A DNA stretch of 64,000 bases from Carallia brachiata (GCA_021464245.1 JADCRB010000028.1:7009612-7073611), one strand, 5' to 3'; shown: positions 1 to 10,101, numbered from the stretch's first letter. The notes: generated from the letters alone by a model not told the origin. Made by a program: numbers and translations.

Positions 1-559
1 CTTCATTTCCTACGTATTTTTACTCTGCAGTATACTCTCTTAACTCCTTTTTTGAGAGATATTTCAGGGGTAAACTCCAAAAAATTTGCTGTTTCATTTT
101 TAAAGTTATTTTTGGGTTTATATTCTCTGATCGCTCTAGATCTGAATTTATGATAATATAGATCTGAAAATATCAAAATATTACAAATCTGGCTGGGATT
201 AAATCTCATACGACCCTCAGCAAAATCCAGGCAGTTCATCCGAGAATAAGTCCCCTCGACCCTCGGTGAAATTAAGCTAGATTGGCTCAAATCAGATCTC
301 TGCAGTTCTTAACCGTAGTCTAAATATCCAAATCAGATCTAATTTCAGTCTACCCAGTTCAAGATAAAGCTGTGGAAATTATTTCTGTCAAGATCAAGTT
401 CGTGCAGCTCTTGACGGAGAAAAAAAAAAAAGAACACTAATCGGAGGATCTACGGAGATCGACCCCACGTAAATTTTCTTTTATTTTTAAATTTTTATTT
501 GTAATTTATTTTTGTATTATTGAGTCTAATTGTTACAGGCTCAAAATTTACCCGTTACA
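1..559 (+). mobile_element. 5' LTR, left-truncated by window edge
   Basis: Matches 9542-10101 nearly base for base, with about 30 substitutions or short indels. It ends in CCCGTTACA, as the 3' LTR does. The U3 part with the TATA box lies before the window. Confidence 0.92.
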
Positions 560-560
560 A

Positions 561-581
561 ATTTTTGGCATGCTCGGTGGG
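561..581 (+). other. Primer binding site
   Basis: Directly after the LTR end is TTTGGCATGCTCGGTGGGAT, the position and form of the tRNA primer binding site in Tat-type elements. I do not assign the tRNA. Confidence 0.6.
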
Positions 582-610
582 ATTTCTTACCTCTCATCTC
601 TTGCTCCTTT

Positions 611-730
611 AAAAAAAAAAAAAGCAAAAAGAAGGAGCCGAGAAAAAGAAAAAGAAAAAGAAAAAGAAAAAGAGAAAAAGACAAAATAGAGAAAAAGAAG
701 AAAAAGGTAAAAAAGTAAAAAAAATTTTTT
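611..730 (+). repeat. A/G-rich leader between PBS and gag
   Basis: A low-complexity purine run built of AAAAAG/GAAAAA units. It reads open as a lysine-rich frame, but this is composition only. Confidence 0.7.
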
Positions 731-752
731 TTACAGGTGTTCAATACATTAA

Positions 753-2072
753 ATGACACCAAAAAGAAGTACAGCTGTTGGTACCAACAAGAAGGCAACG
801 GCTCCATTGCCTGCATCAACTACCCTACCTGGGTACGCAGGTCCAGAAACCCGGCGGACGGACACAATTTCTTACCGTCCAAACCCGACAAAATATCGAA
901 ACAGAGAATCCACAGCTTGCACAGCAACAGGATCTCTCCTCTGACTCTCTTGTCACATGGAGGAGTCGATCACCCACCCCGATCGAAGTCGGGGGCAACG
1001 CGACGAAACCTGCTCAACAGAATCTAACTCATTCTGTAGAGATCCACACAGAAGAATCAGAACAGTTTTCTCCTCCAGTCTTTCGCGGAGCCTCATCTGT
1101 TGCCGTCATGATGACCAACACAACCAGTACAGAAGAAAGAATTTCAGAATTGGAGAACAAGATTTTGCAGCTAATCAGAGTCGTTAAGGAAAAAGATCAA
1201 CAGATCGCCACTCTCAAAGGAAAAGCCCCAATCCAAATTGATCCCGAAATCTGCGAGAAACAACCATATCCACCCGGTTTCACTCCAGAAGCCACACCAG
1301 CCGACGTCTTCACTGCAGAAAAGCGACCAGGTAGTTCTACACAGCTGCCACCCTCAAATTTTGTAACTTCGCTATCTGTTCAACAACTGCAGAAAATGAT
1401 AGCTAATACGATCCGTCTGCAATAAGCTACATCCTTCCAAGGATCACAGATGTACGTTAAACCGTACACTAGACGGATCGAAAGTCTCAACATGCCTCTG
1501 GGCTACCAGCCGCCCAAATTTCAACAATTCGACGGACGAGGCGATCCCAAACAGCACATCGCCCACTTCGTTAAATCCTGCAACAACGCAGGGACTTACA
1601 GAGATCTCTTGGCGAAGCAGTTTGTTCATTCACTCAGGGAGACCGCTTTCACATGGTTCATAAATCTTGAACCAGAATAGATCGACAGTTGGGAACAGCT
1701 ACAACGAGAGTTCCTCAACAGATTTTTCAGCACTCGAAGGACGGTAAGTATGATGGAGCTTACCAGCACCAAACAAAGGAAAGGAGAGCCCGTTGTCGAA
1801 TACATCAACAGATGGCGTGCCCTCAGCTTGGACTGCAAAAATCGTCTGACGGAGACTTCTGCCGTAGAGATGTGCATCCAGGGAATGCATTGGGAGCTGT
1901 TATACATCTTGCAGGGTGTCAAACCCCGAACTTCGAAGAACTGGCGACCCGCGCACATGATATGGAGATAAGCATCCAGACTTCCGGAGGCACGGTTCCC
2001 ATCCAGTTGGACCAGCAAGGGGGCAGAAGGGAGATTAAGAAACCCAACAGCTCCGGAAAAGGAAAGAAGTGA
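753..2072 (+). pseudogene. gag: Tat retrotransposon gag, broken
   Basis: The structural Gag protein would form the particle that packages element RNA. A proline/alanine-rich N terminus begins at ATG 753 and appears to change frame near 850. The next segment has a predicted coiled coil (about 1125-1205: ERISELENKILQLIRVVKEK). The core follows from 1450, with YQPPKFQQFDGRGDP, FVHSLRETAFTWF and EYINRWR, typical of plant retrotransposon gag. Lesions visible in the core frame are TAA at 1423-1425, TAG at 1678-1680 and a frame change near 1925-1935; beyond it the ELATRAHDMEISI motif continues in another frame to 2072. It cannot make a full-length Gag as written. Confidence 0.85.
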
Positions 2073-2716
2073 TGACTGTTGAAGCCGCACCAGTAAAAGT
2101 GGGCGCCAAAGCTAAGGTAAATCCTCCGACCCAAATAACTCAGCCAAAACAACAGGAAAGGCGGAAGGTGACATTGCGAGAGTTGGAGCAAAGCAGTATC
2201 CATTCCCGACTCAGACGTCCCCGACATTCTTGAACAACTCTTGGAGGCGAAGCTGATCGAACTCCCAGAGTGCAAGCGGCCGAATGAAAAGGATCGAGTC
2301 AGCGATCCGAGATTCTGCAAATATCACCGGATAGTAAGTCATCCAACCGAGAAGTTTCGTCCTGAAGGAGCTAATCATGAAGCTCAAAAGCCAGAATAAA
2401 ATCATTCTGGACCAGGAAGGTAACCTCTGCAAACCAGACCACCATCACTTCAAAACCATCAGAAGAGGTGACACACCGTAAGGAGGAGCCGCTCGACAAC
2501 AAAAAGTCGACAACGGAGAAGGTATATGAAGCTCTCCAAACCCTTCTCGCTAACCCTCAGCTGTTTACAGCTTTGCAATCAACAGAAGTGTGGCAAAATC
2601 AAGTCAGCAATACTCTCCAGACCTCAGCTGAATCTGCCATCAAAATTCTAACTCGCGGAGCAACAGACGGCCCAAAATCACGTCGGATGTTACTCTGCTA
2701 TCTCATTTTCAGATGA
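2073..2716 (+). pseudogene. Gag C-terminal/linker segment with CKYHR motif
   Basis: Between gag core and protease. Around 2290-2400 the plus strand codes pieces reading FCKYHRIVSHP and then, after a frame slip, LKELIMKL, a histidine/cysteine motif seen before the protease in Tat/Ogre-type elements. A second open piece (2468-2716) has no known domain. Reading frame changes occur near 2360 and again near 2690, before the protease. Confidence 0.6.
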
Positions 2717-3770
2717 GGATCTCCTGCTGGGGTCCAAACCCCACAATCGGCCGCTGTATGTATCAGGCTATGTGAGAGAACAGAAGGTCCGACGTATTCT
2801 GATCGACGATGGCTCAGCAGTCAATATTATCCCAAAATCCACCATAAAGGAGCTCGGCATCGGCATTGATGAATTATCAGACAGCCGCTTGATGATTCAT
2901 GGCTTTAATCAAGGAGGACAGAAAGCAATTGGGATGATTCGCTTGGAGCTAACTATCGGTAATCTCACTTCTAGCACTCTTTCACGTGATGATGCACGTA
3001 CCACATATAAGATGTTGCTAGGACGACCGTGGATTCATGGAAATGGAGTTGTGCTCTCAAGCCTGCATCAGTGCTTCAAGTACTACAATGGTGGCGTTCA
3101 AAAGGTCAATGCTGACTTAAAGCCGTTCGATGATGCTGAATCACATTTGGCGGATGCAGTCTTCTACACCGACACAGACAATCCGGAGATCATTCCATCA
3201 AAAGCTACTTGGACTGGGGGCATCCACAAAAAGGGAAAAGCTGTCGAAGAACCTGCCAATGCCCCCCAGGCTCCAACAAATGAAAAGCTGCCACAGCCTG
3301 CTGAACTTCGTCCGAAGGATGTTGCATCTTCAAGCTCCACTCCAGTCCTACGCTATGTGCCGAAGTCACGACGCTCAGAAGGTCAACCCCCTTTCTCTTA
3401 TTGTATTGATTCTAAACAGGAGCAAGGACATAGCCAACCCAAGACAAAGGAGCTGCACAACCTGAAGGAGACTTACACTCTGCCGATACCAAAGATTGAG
3501 CCGGTTTTGTCTTCAAAACCATTAAAAGGCTTCGTCAAACCACACACGGGGGCAGTCGAAGGCGGCTCACTTCCAGAAAGAAGAACACATGAAGGATTTG
3601 ATCCTAATGCATACAAGCTTTGGCAAAGGCGGGCTATGACTTCTCAAACCCGAGCACAATGGGTACTCCACACATGGCGCTTCTCAAACATCACAGTCCC
3701 GACCTGGCTTAGGCTATCAGGAGAAGTCACCTGTGCGGATCACGCTAAAGAGCCGAAGCCGAGCAGCTGA
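2700..3770 (+). pseudogene. pro: Aspartic protease domain and linker
   Basis: The protease would cut the Gag-Pol polyprotein. The frame open from 2772 reads RILIDDGSAVNIIPKSTIKE (about 2793-2852), the active-site loop with D-G-S and the following hydrophobic strand, and then LLGRPWIHGNGVV, the conserved second half. In many retroviral-type proteases the motif is D-S/T-G; here the middle residue is Asp. The rest is a low-complexity linker rich in Pro and Ser. Frame changes are visible between about 3610 and 3730, where the linker continues in other frames. Confidence 0.8.
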
Positions 3771-5037
3771 TGCACGTGCCATCACCACCACCACCAAACA
3801 AGACAGGCTTATCCAGTCAAACAAAGAAGGTGAAGTCAGAGGTTCTGCATTTCATGTCACAATTAGCGAGGAGGCTGAGTCCGACTCATCAGATGGTGAA
3901 GTGAAGGAGGCTCCCCCGGAACTTGAAGATGGTGGCCAAGCAACTGTTGATGAACTCAAGGAGGTCAATCTTGGCTCTCCGGAAGATCCTCGACCTACAT
4001 TTGTAAGTGCTTTACTTACTGCAGAAGAAGAGCAAGAATATGTTCAGGTATTAAGTCAATACAGGGACGTGTTCGCATGGAGTTACAAAGAAATGCCTGG
4101 ACTTGACCCAAAAATTGCGGTGCATCGTCTAGCAGTAAAGAAGGGTGTTCGTTCTGTCAAGCAGCCACAACGACGGTTCCGCCCGGAACTCATTCCACAA
4201 ATCGAGGAGGAGGTAACAAGCTGATCAATGCTGGCTTCATCCGAGAGGTCACCTACCCAACGTGGATTGCCAACATTGTCCCGGTAAGAAAGAAGAATGG
4301 ACAGTTGAGGGTATGTGTTGATTTTCGAGATCTTAACAAGGCCTGCCCGAAAGATGACTTTCCATTGCCCATAACGGAGATCACAGTCGATGCAACAACG
4401 GGTCACGAAGCATTGTCCTTCATGGATGGTTCTTCAGGCTATAACCAAATCAGAATGGCACCAGAAGACGAGGAGTTGACAGCATTCCGCACCCCAAAAG
4501 GTATATACTGCTACAAAGTTATGCCGTTTGGATTAAAAAATGCTGGCGCCACTTATCAACGTGCTATGCAAAAAATTTTTGATGACATGCTGCACAAGAT
4601 TGTAGAATGTTATGTTGATGACTTAGTTGTAAAGACTAAGAAGCGCAAAGACCACCTCGAGGATCTCAAGACAGTGTTCGAAAGACTTCGGAGGCATCAG
4701 CTCAAAATGAACCCTCTCAAGTGCGCATTCGGTGTCACATCAGGAAAGTTTCTTGGGTTCGTGGTGCGCCATCGTGGAATCGAAGTTGATCAGTCAAAGG
4801 TTGAGGCAATTCAAAAGATGCCTGAACCTAAAAACCTGCACGAGCTGCGAAGTCTACAAGGAAAGCTGGCCTACATTCGCCGTTTCATCTCCAATTTAGC
4901 TGGGAGATGTCAACCTTTCCATCGGTTGATGAAGAAGGATGTCAACTTCGAGTGGGACGAAGCTTGCAGCAAAGCCTTTGAGAGCATAAAGAAGTACCTT
5001 TCCAATCCAGTCCGGAGCTCCAATTCAAGGAAAGTCG
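3733..5037 (+). pseudogene. pol: Reverse transcriptase, split by frameshifts
   Basis: RNA-dependent DNA polymerase of the element. Approach sequence DVFAWSYKEMPGLDP lies at about 4070-4113. After a one-base frame loss near 4214 (EEV then NKLINAGFI) the RT core runs in the frame of 4305: CVDFRDLNKACPKDDFPLP, DGSSGYNQIRMAPEDE, MPFGLKNAGATYQRAM and the catalytic YVDDLVV (4609-4629), then the thumb motif GKFLGFVVRHRGIEVDQ. The frame is lost again near 5008. The catalytic aspartates are present, so loss of function is due to the frameshifts only. Confidence 0.92.
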
Positions 5038-6135
5038 TTGATTCTCTACATTGCAGCGCAGGAAAGATCTTTGGGAGCCTTGCTTGCACAGGAAAACGAG
5101 CAGGGAAAGGAAGTTGCCCTGTACTACTTGAGCAGAACACTAAACGGTCCGGAGCTGAGTTATTCGCCCATTGAAAAGACATGTCTAGCACTGTTCTTTG
5201 CCATTGACAAGCTGAGGCACTACATGCAAGCTCACACGGTACGTCTCATTGCCAGAGCTGATCCTGTCAAATATATCTTATCTAGACCAATCTTGTCAGG
5301 ACGACTTGCCAAGTGGGCAGTAATCCTACAAAGCTACGACATTGTCTACGTGCCTCAAAAAGCAGTCAAAGGACAAGCTCTAGCAGACTTCCTTGCAGAT
5401 CACCCTGTTCCGTCAGATTGGGAGTTCACAGATGATCTTCCAGATGAAGAGGTCTTTTACATTGAGACACTGCCACCATGGACGATGTTCTTTGATGGTG
5501 CAGCAAGGCGTGATGGTGCTGGTGCCGGCATAGTGTTTGTCACTCCTCAACGACAAATACTACCATATGCTATCATTCTCGGTGAGTTATGTTCAAATAA
5601 TGTTGCTGAATACCAGGCTTTGATCATTGGTCTTCAAATGGCTGTCGATATGAAGATTCCAACTATAGAAGTCCATGGAGATTCCCAGCTCGTCATCAAC
5701 CAACTTACAGGATTGTATGATGTGAAGAAAGAGGACCTTGCGCCTTACCATCAACGTGCTCGACAGCTAATGGATGAATTTGAAAGCATCACCTTGGAGC
5801 ATGTGCCTCGACGAGAAAACACTCAGGCAGACGCGTTGGCTAACCTGGCCACTTCTCTTGCAAAGTCAGAAATCCAGGCTACAGTTGTTGCCGTATGCCA
5901 GAAATGGATAGTGCCACAGAAGGATGATGAAGAAACTACAGCAGCCAACGCTGTATCTGTACGTCTCGCGGAGGACGGAGATTGGCGCCAACCAATCATT
6001 GACTACCTACAGCACGGGAAGCTGCCCGAAGATCGTCGTCATAAGACAGAAATTCAACGACGAGCTCCCCGCTTCATATATCTCAAGGATGCTCTGTATC
6101 GAAGGTCTTTTGATGGAGTTTACTTCGCTGCCTAG
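5038..6135 (+). CDS. RNase H plus second (archaeal-type) RNase H, open segment of pol
   Basis: A 365-codon open segment holds two RNase H folds in tandem. The first (about residues 1-120; LYIAAQERSLGALLAQ, SPIEKTCLALFFAI, GQALADFLADHP) is the usual Ty3 RNase H that follows RT. Its first catalytic aspartate (normally in LxxDAS) is replaced by Ala. The second (about residues 148-275) has FFDGAARRDGAGAGIVF, NNVAEYQALI, VHGDSQLVINQL and RRENTQADALA, keeping the D-E-D-D set. In the Tat lineage the extra RNase H is thought to have taken over the activity. The frame ends at TAG 6133-6135, before the integrase zinc finger; the continuation is in other frames. Confidence 0.85.
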   Translation: MILYIAAQERSLGALLAQENEQGKEVALYYLSRTLNGPELSYSPIEKTCLALFFAIDKLRHYMQAHTVRLIARADPVKYILSRPILSGRLAKWAVILQSYDIVYVPQKAVKGQALADFLADHPVPSDWEFTDDLPDEEVFYIETLPPWTMFFDGAARRDGAGAGIVFVTPQRQILPYAIILGELCSNNVAEYQALIIGLQMAVDMKIPTIEVHGDSQLVINQLTGLYDVKKEDLAPYHQRARQLMDEFESITLEHVPRRENTQADALANLATSLAKSEIQATVVAVCQKWIVPQKDDEETTAANAVSVRLAEDGDWRQPIIDYLQHGKLPEDRRHKTEIQRRAPRFIYLKDALYRRSFDGVYFAA

Positions 6136-7220
6136 CAATGAAGAGGCAAAACAGCTCTCGCTGAAGCACATTCTGGTGTTTGTGGCGGACATCAATCGGG
6201 CCTAAGTTGCACTTCCAACTCAGAAGGATGGGATACTACTGGCCAACCATGGTACGTGATTCAATTGAGTTTGCTAAAACTGTCAAGCTTGTCAATTTCA
6301 TGCAATTACATACATCAACCACCGGAGCCACTGCATCCAACTGTCTCATCCTGGCCCTTTGAAGCTTGGGGTCTCGACTTAGTGGGGCCCTTGCCAAAGT
6401 CATCCCTGGGTCACCTGTACATCCTCGCAGCAACCGACTACTTCTCAAAATGGGCTGAAGCCATTCCACTTAGAGAGGTAAAGAAGGAGCATGTTGCCAA
6501 TTTCATCCGGACTCAGCTGATCTATCGCTATGGAGTCCCTCGATTCATCATCACTGATAATGGTAAGCAGTTCTACAACAGCTTAATCGACAAGCTCTGC
6601 GAGAAGTTCAAGTTCAAGCAGTACAAGTCATCCATGTACAATGCCCCAGCAAATGGCTTGGCCGAAGCATTCAACAAGACCTTATGCAACCTGTTGCGGA
6701 AGGTAGTCTCTAAATCCAAAAGAGATTGGCATGACAGAATTCCGGAGGCATTATGGGCGTATCGTACAACTTACCGGACTCCAACACAGGCGACGCCATA
6801 CTCACTTGTCTAGTCGGTGTCGAAGCAATACTGCCGTTGGAAACACAGATTCCATCCTGCGCATGGCTGTTCTGGAAGGACTCACACAGGAGGAGAATGC
6901 TCGCCTACGTCTGGATGAGTTAGAAGCCTCGATGAAAGGAGGCTCGAAGCACAACAGCAACTTGAGTGCTACCAAGCCCGGCTCACCAACACGTTCAACC
7001 GCAGGGTCCGCCCTCGATCTTTTCAAGTTGGAGACCTTGTTCTTGCAGTGCGACGGCCCATCAACATGAAGCATCGGCCTGGTGACAAGCTTACTTCCAA
7101 ATGGGACGGGCCATACTAGTGCAGGAGGCCTACACTCACAACGCTTACATGCTGTCAGACCAAGAAGGCGTCCGAATCGGCCCAATCAATGGTAAATTTC
7201 TGAAACAGTATTATGTGTAA
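6136..7220 (+). pseudogene. int: Integrase, frameshifted
   Basis: Would insert element cDNA into the genome. The zinc-finger part begins near 6170 (VCGGHQSG), followed by MGYYWPTMVRDSIEFAK in the frame of 6180. A one-base loss near 6282 removes the two finger cysteines from that frame. The catalytic core is in the frame of 6256: FEAWGLDLVGPLPKSS, then RFIITDNGKQF and NGLAEAFNKTL give the D-D-E triad, followed by WAYRTTYRTPTQATPYSLV ending at TAG 6811-6813. The C-terminal region is traceable in pieces (RMAVLEGLTQEENARLRLDE; FLKQYYV) to TAA 7218-7220. No chromodomain is visible, as expected for Tat. Confidence 0.87.
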
Positions 7221-7227
7221 ATATGTT

Positions 7228-7237
7228 AAAAAAAAAT

Positions 7238-7290
<53 letters not shown>

Positions 7291-7306
7291 AAAAAAAAAA
7301 AAAGTT
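7228..7306. repeat. A-tract after integrase
   Basis: Nearly pure A with two interrupting TC pairs. It could be a relic of a poly(A) tail or slippage; the sequence alone does not decide. Confidence 0.8.
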
Positions 7307-7309
7307 CGG

Positions 7310-7600
7310 AAGTCCCGATCTGAAAGTCCAAGCGAAAATCCAAACCGAAAATCCAAACCCAAACACTTGAGCCCAATTCAAAAGCCTGAAAACTAAGTCC
7401 AGACTCAAAACCCAAACACTCAACCCAAATCCAAAATCCAAGTCCAAACCCAAACACTCGACTTAAATCCAAAAATCCAAGTCTAAAAGCCCAAACACTC
7501 GACCCAAATCCAATTCAAAGCCCAAAACCCAAAAATTCCAAGTTTCAGACATAGTCCAAACCCAAGTTCAAAATTCAATCCAACTCCTGGCCCGCATGAG
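7310..7600. repeat. CCAAA-rich irregular tandem repeat upstream of WOX ORF
   Basis: Degenerate units of about 12-35 bp such as CCCAAACACTCGACC and AAATCCAAAATCCAAGTCC recur across the tract. The reverse strand reads open as a GF-rich peptide, which is a repeat artefact. Confidence 0.7.
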
Positions 7601-7624
7601 TATAAACTGTGAACGACCCAAAAA

Positions 7625-7632
7625 TATAAAAG
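7625..7632 (+). promoter_or_regulatory. TATA-like box upstream of WOX ORF
   Basis: TATAAAAG stands 88 bp before the ATG at 7720, followed by a C/T-rich leader without upstream ATGs. This spacing fits a plant core promoter with a short 5' UTR. It is position plus motif only. Confidence 0.4.
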
Positions 7633-7719
7633 CGACGGAAGGTTTGAGTCTGAAACTCAGCATCAGTCTCAACCGATCTTCACCACCTACCAGACCTTTG
7701 CTCCTCTGCCACAAGAAAG

Positions 7720-8346
7720 ATGGAACCAGTTGCAGAACCTCAAGACAAGGGAGAAGAAAGGTCACCTCGCACAAGGTGGCAACCAACCATGGCACAACTG
7801 CAAATTTTGGAGGAAGTCTTCCACAACAATGGAGGTATTATGCCTAAGGCATCTCAGATTTACCAACTTGTCTCACGATTGCGCCCGCTCGGGGCAATCG
7901 AAGGAAAAAATGTGTTTTATTGGTTCCAGAATCGGAGAAGCAGGAAGAAACCAGCACTGAGAGCTGCTTTTTCCAAAGAACAGTCTGCCGTTCCGATAGT
8001 AAATCCCACATGTACAACTTCGCCCTCAAATGAAGCAGGTCTGAGTTCTACCACGGCAATGGTCTCTTCAGGCTATAACGATCAAAGCCGTAGCCTGTGG
8101 GAGCATGCGTACTGGTCCTGGTGGTCTTACGGAGTCAGTCAAGGTTTCATTCCTCCTAAGTACTTAAGTTCAGGAGGGACTTTTCTAGCAGAAGGAAGTC
8201 ATTCCGGCGAAACTTTGCCTCTCTTATCAGAATATTTCAGCAGCATCGACCAGCCGGGAGGCTCCAGCGACGTCAACATCATCGGCCCACCAGACGAGGC
8301 CGAGCTTGACTTGAAGCTGCGCCTTGGGCCCCGCCAGGACGGCTGA
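7720..8346 (+). CDS. WUSCHEL-related homeobox (WOX) protein inside the retrotransposon
   Basis: A 208-residue, intronless ORF. Residues 17-77 form a homeodomain of WOX type: RTRWQPTMAQLQILEEVF (helix 1), IYQLVSRLRPLGAIEGKN with the WOX-specific long turn, then VFYWFQNRRSRKK as recognition helix with the invariant W, F, N and R. WOX proteins are nuclear transcription factors that set stem-cell and organ identity. Residues 165-169 (TLPLL) resemble the WUS-box (TLxLFP), lacking the final F-P. Residues 196-202 (LDLKLRL) fit an LxLxL EAR-type repression motif. The start has a good context (AGAAAGATGG). Known WUS-clade genes have introns, so lack of one suggests capture through RNA. It sits between integrase and the 3' LTR in element orientation. 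It may be an expressed captured gene or a passenger; selection cannot be judged from one copy. Confidence 0.85.
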   Translation: MEPVAEPQDKGEERSPRTRWQPTMAQLQILEEVFHNNGGIMPKASQIYQLVSRLRPLGAIEGKNVFYWFQNRRSRKKPALRAAFSKEQSAVPIVNPTCTTSPSNEAGLSSTTAMVSSGYNDQSRSLWEHAYWSWWSYGVSQGFIPPKYLSSGGTFLAEGSHSGETLPLLSEYFSSIDQPGGSSDVNIIGPPDEAELDLKLRLGPRQDG

Positions 8347-8358
8347 TAAGATAAGGTG

Positions 8359-8424
8359 CAACGTCTTCTGCAGCACACGGCAACGATTTCTGCAGCACGC
8401 GGCAACGACTTCTGCAACACACGG
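8359..8424. repeat. Three 22-bp tandem repeats just after the WOX ORF
   Basis: Units of the form CAACGNNTTCTGCARCACRC plus GG stand at 8359, 8381 and 8403, with a decayed fourth start. They begin 13 bp after the stop codon. Confidence 0.85.
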
Positions 8425-9289
8425 TAAGGACTTTCGTAACCCGCATCAGCCGCTGCCTCTTTTGTCTCTTATGAAGGAAAGGGACGTGGATGACCCTACT
8501 TAATTCTGCGTACCCTCTTTTTGACTTTTCAAAAAAAAAAAAAAACTCTTTATTGTTTGTATATATATCCTGCATGCCCGAGTTGTAATACTCACCTCTC
8601 AGCTCTTCTTTATCTCAAAAAGAAAATGACAAGTCTCTGCACTTGTTTCAGAAAGTTTTTTTATTAAGAAGTTGGAGGTGCACGAGCTAAGAAAAGAAGA
8701 AGTAGTCCTCCTCGAGGGATTTCTAAAAACCCTCGAAATTCAGTCTCCAATGTTATCGGTGTCATGGAGTTCCAACTACTCTCCTTAGTTCACATCTACC
8801 ACAGAGGGATGAGACGCTGCAATCATCCTAATCTTCCTTTAAATGCGAAGACGTATAGGGAAGTTCCAACTACTCTCCTTACGTCGGAGCAGACTCGGGA
8901 GTCATCACTACAGTCAGTCTCTCTGTGTGCAGGTCTTGAAGTTCCGAAGTGCTGGACCTTCCTCTTGGGGAGGTTCAAGTTCTTTGCCTACCGGATCATA
9001 CTCACCAGAGCTTTGGAACTTCGAAGAACCTTTACTAGCCTTTGCGAGCTATGGAAGCTCGAACTCACCTAGAGCCAAGACTTCAATTTTTATATTGGCT
9101 GGGCTGCTAACTTTCTCAGGATCGTATCTGTTTCCTGTTGAGATCCAACAAAAGCAGGTCTAACCGGAGATAGAAGGTTTCAACATTCAATGTTCATTAG
9201 AACATCTCAAGTTTTAACCTGGACTTCAAGATTCGGTTCGGATCACGCCCGTAAAGTTCTTCCTTACCGACCCTTGAAGTAGGGGCATT
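8425..9289 (+). other. 3' non-coding part of the element with polypurine tract
   Basis: No recognisable protein. The string GTTCCAACTACTCTCCTTA occurs twice (about 8770 and 8865), so part of it is an internal duplication. GAAGTAGGGGCATT ends directly before the 3' LTR (9276-9289) and is the candidate polypurine tract. Confidence 0.6.
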
Positions 9290-10101
9290 TGTAAAAGACG
9301 AAAAAAAAAAAGAAGGTTGACTACTGTGGTCGGCAATTGCCGATCACAGCAGCCAATAGCCACCAACTGCACAGCTAGTGGCTTTAATTTTCTTCCTTTC
9401 AAACAATATTTTCACATTGAAAGGAGCCCTATAAATAGGCCCCTGCCCCTCAGTTCAAAACATATTCAGCAAATCTGTAAACAGAAAAATCCAGAAAATT
9501 TGAGAGAAAAAGAAAATTTTGAAAATCTCTCAAGAAAATTTCTCTATTTCCTACGTATTTTTACTCTGCATTATACTCTCTTAACTCGTTTTTTAGAGAT
9601 ATTTCAGGGGTAAACCCCAAAAAATTTGTTGTTTCCATTTTTAAAGTTATTTTTGGGTTTATATTCTCTGATCGCTCTAAATATGAATTTATGAGAATAT
9701 AGATCTGAAAATATCAAAATATTACAAATCCGGCTGGGATTAAATCTCATACGACCCTCAGCAAAATCCAGACAGTTCATCCGAGAATAAGTCCCCTCGA
9801 CCCTCGGTGAAATTAAGCTAGATCGGCTCAAATCAGATCTCTGTGGTTTTTAACCGTAGTCTAAACGGCCAAATCAGATCTAGTTTCAGTCTATCCAGTT
9901 CAAGATAAAGCTGTGGAAATTATTTTTGTCAAGATCAAGGTCGTGCAGCCCTTGACGGAGTCAAAAAAAAAAGGAACACTAATCGGAAGATGTACGGAGA
10001 TCGACCCCACGTAAATTTTCTTTTATTTTTAAATTTTTATTTGTAATTTATTTTTGTATTTTTGAGTCTAATTGTTACAGGCTCGAAATTTACCCGTTAC
10101 A
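9290..10101 (+). mobile_element. 3' LTR, complete (812 bp)
   Basis: Begins TGTAA and ends TTACA, matching inverted ends of an LTR, directly after the polypurine tract. From 9542 on it aligns with 1-559. A TATA box and the start of the transcribed region are inside. Confidence 0.9.
9430..9437 (+). promoter_or_regulatory. LTR TATA box
   Basis: TATAAATA followed by GGCCCC, in the U3 position of the LTR about 140 bp from its start. The equivalent in the 5' LTR lies off-window. Confidence 0.7.

Larger units (their letters stand above)
1..10101 (+). mobile_element. Ty3/gypsy LTR retrotransposon, Tat lineage, with captured WOX gene
   Basis: The two ends are LTRs of the same family (1-559 and 9290-10101). 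Between them lie, in order, gag, aspartic protease, reverse transcriptase, RNase H, a second RNase H, integrase, a long 3' region with a homeobox ORF, and the 3' LTR. RT before integrase places it in Ty3/gypsy, and the second RNase H is the mark of the plant Tat lineage. No chromodomain was seen at the integrase C terminus. The first ~250 bp of the 5' LTR and the left target-site duplication lie outside the window. By eye about 30 differences separate the ~560 shared LTR bases (about 5%), so the insertion is not recent. Gag-pol is interrupted by several stops and frameshifts and is unlikely to be autonomous. Confidence 0.93.

Noticed and set aside
530..819. Lys-rich ORF on plus and Phe/Leu-rich ORF on minus strand
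   Set aside because: Artefacts of the A/G-rich leader of the retrotransposon.
7155..7472. Minus-strand GF/FF-rich ORFs over the A-tract and CCAAA repeat
   Set aside because: Repeat composition only; the strand opposite to the element has no supporting signal.
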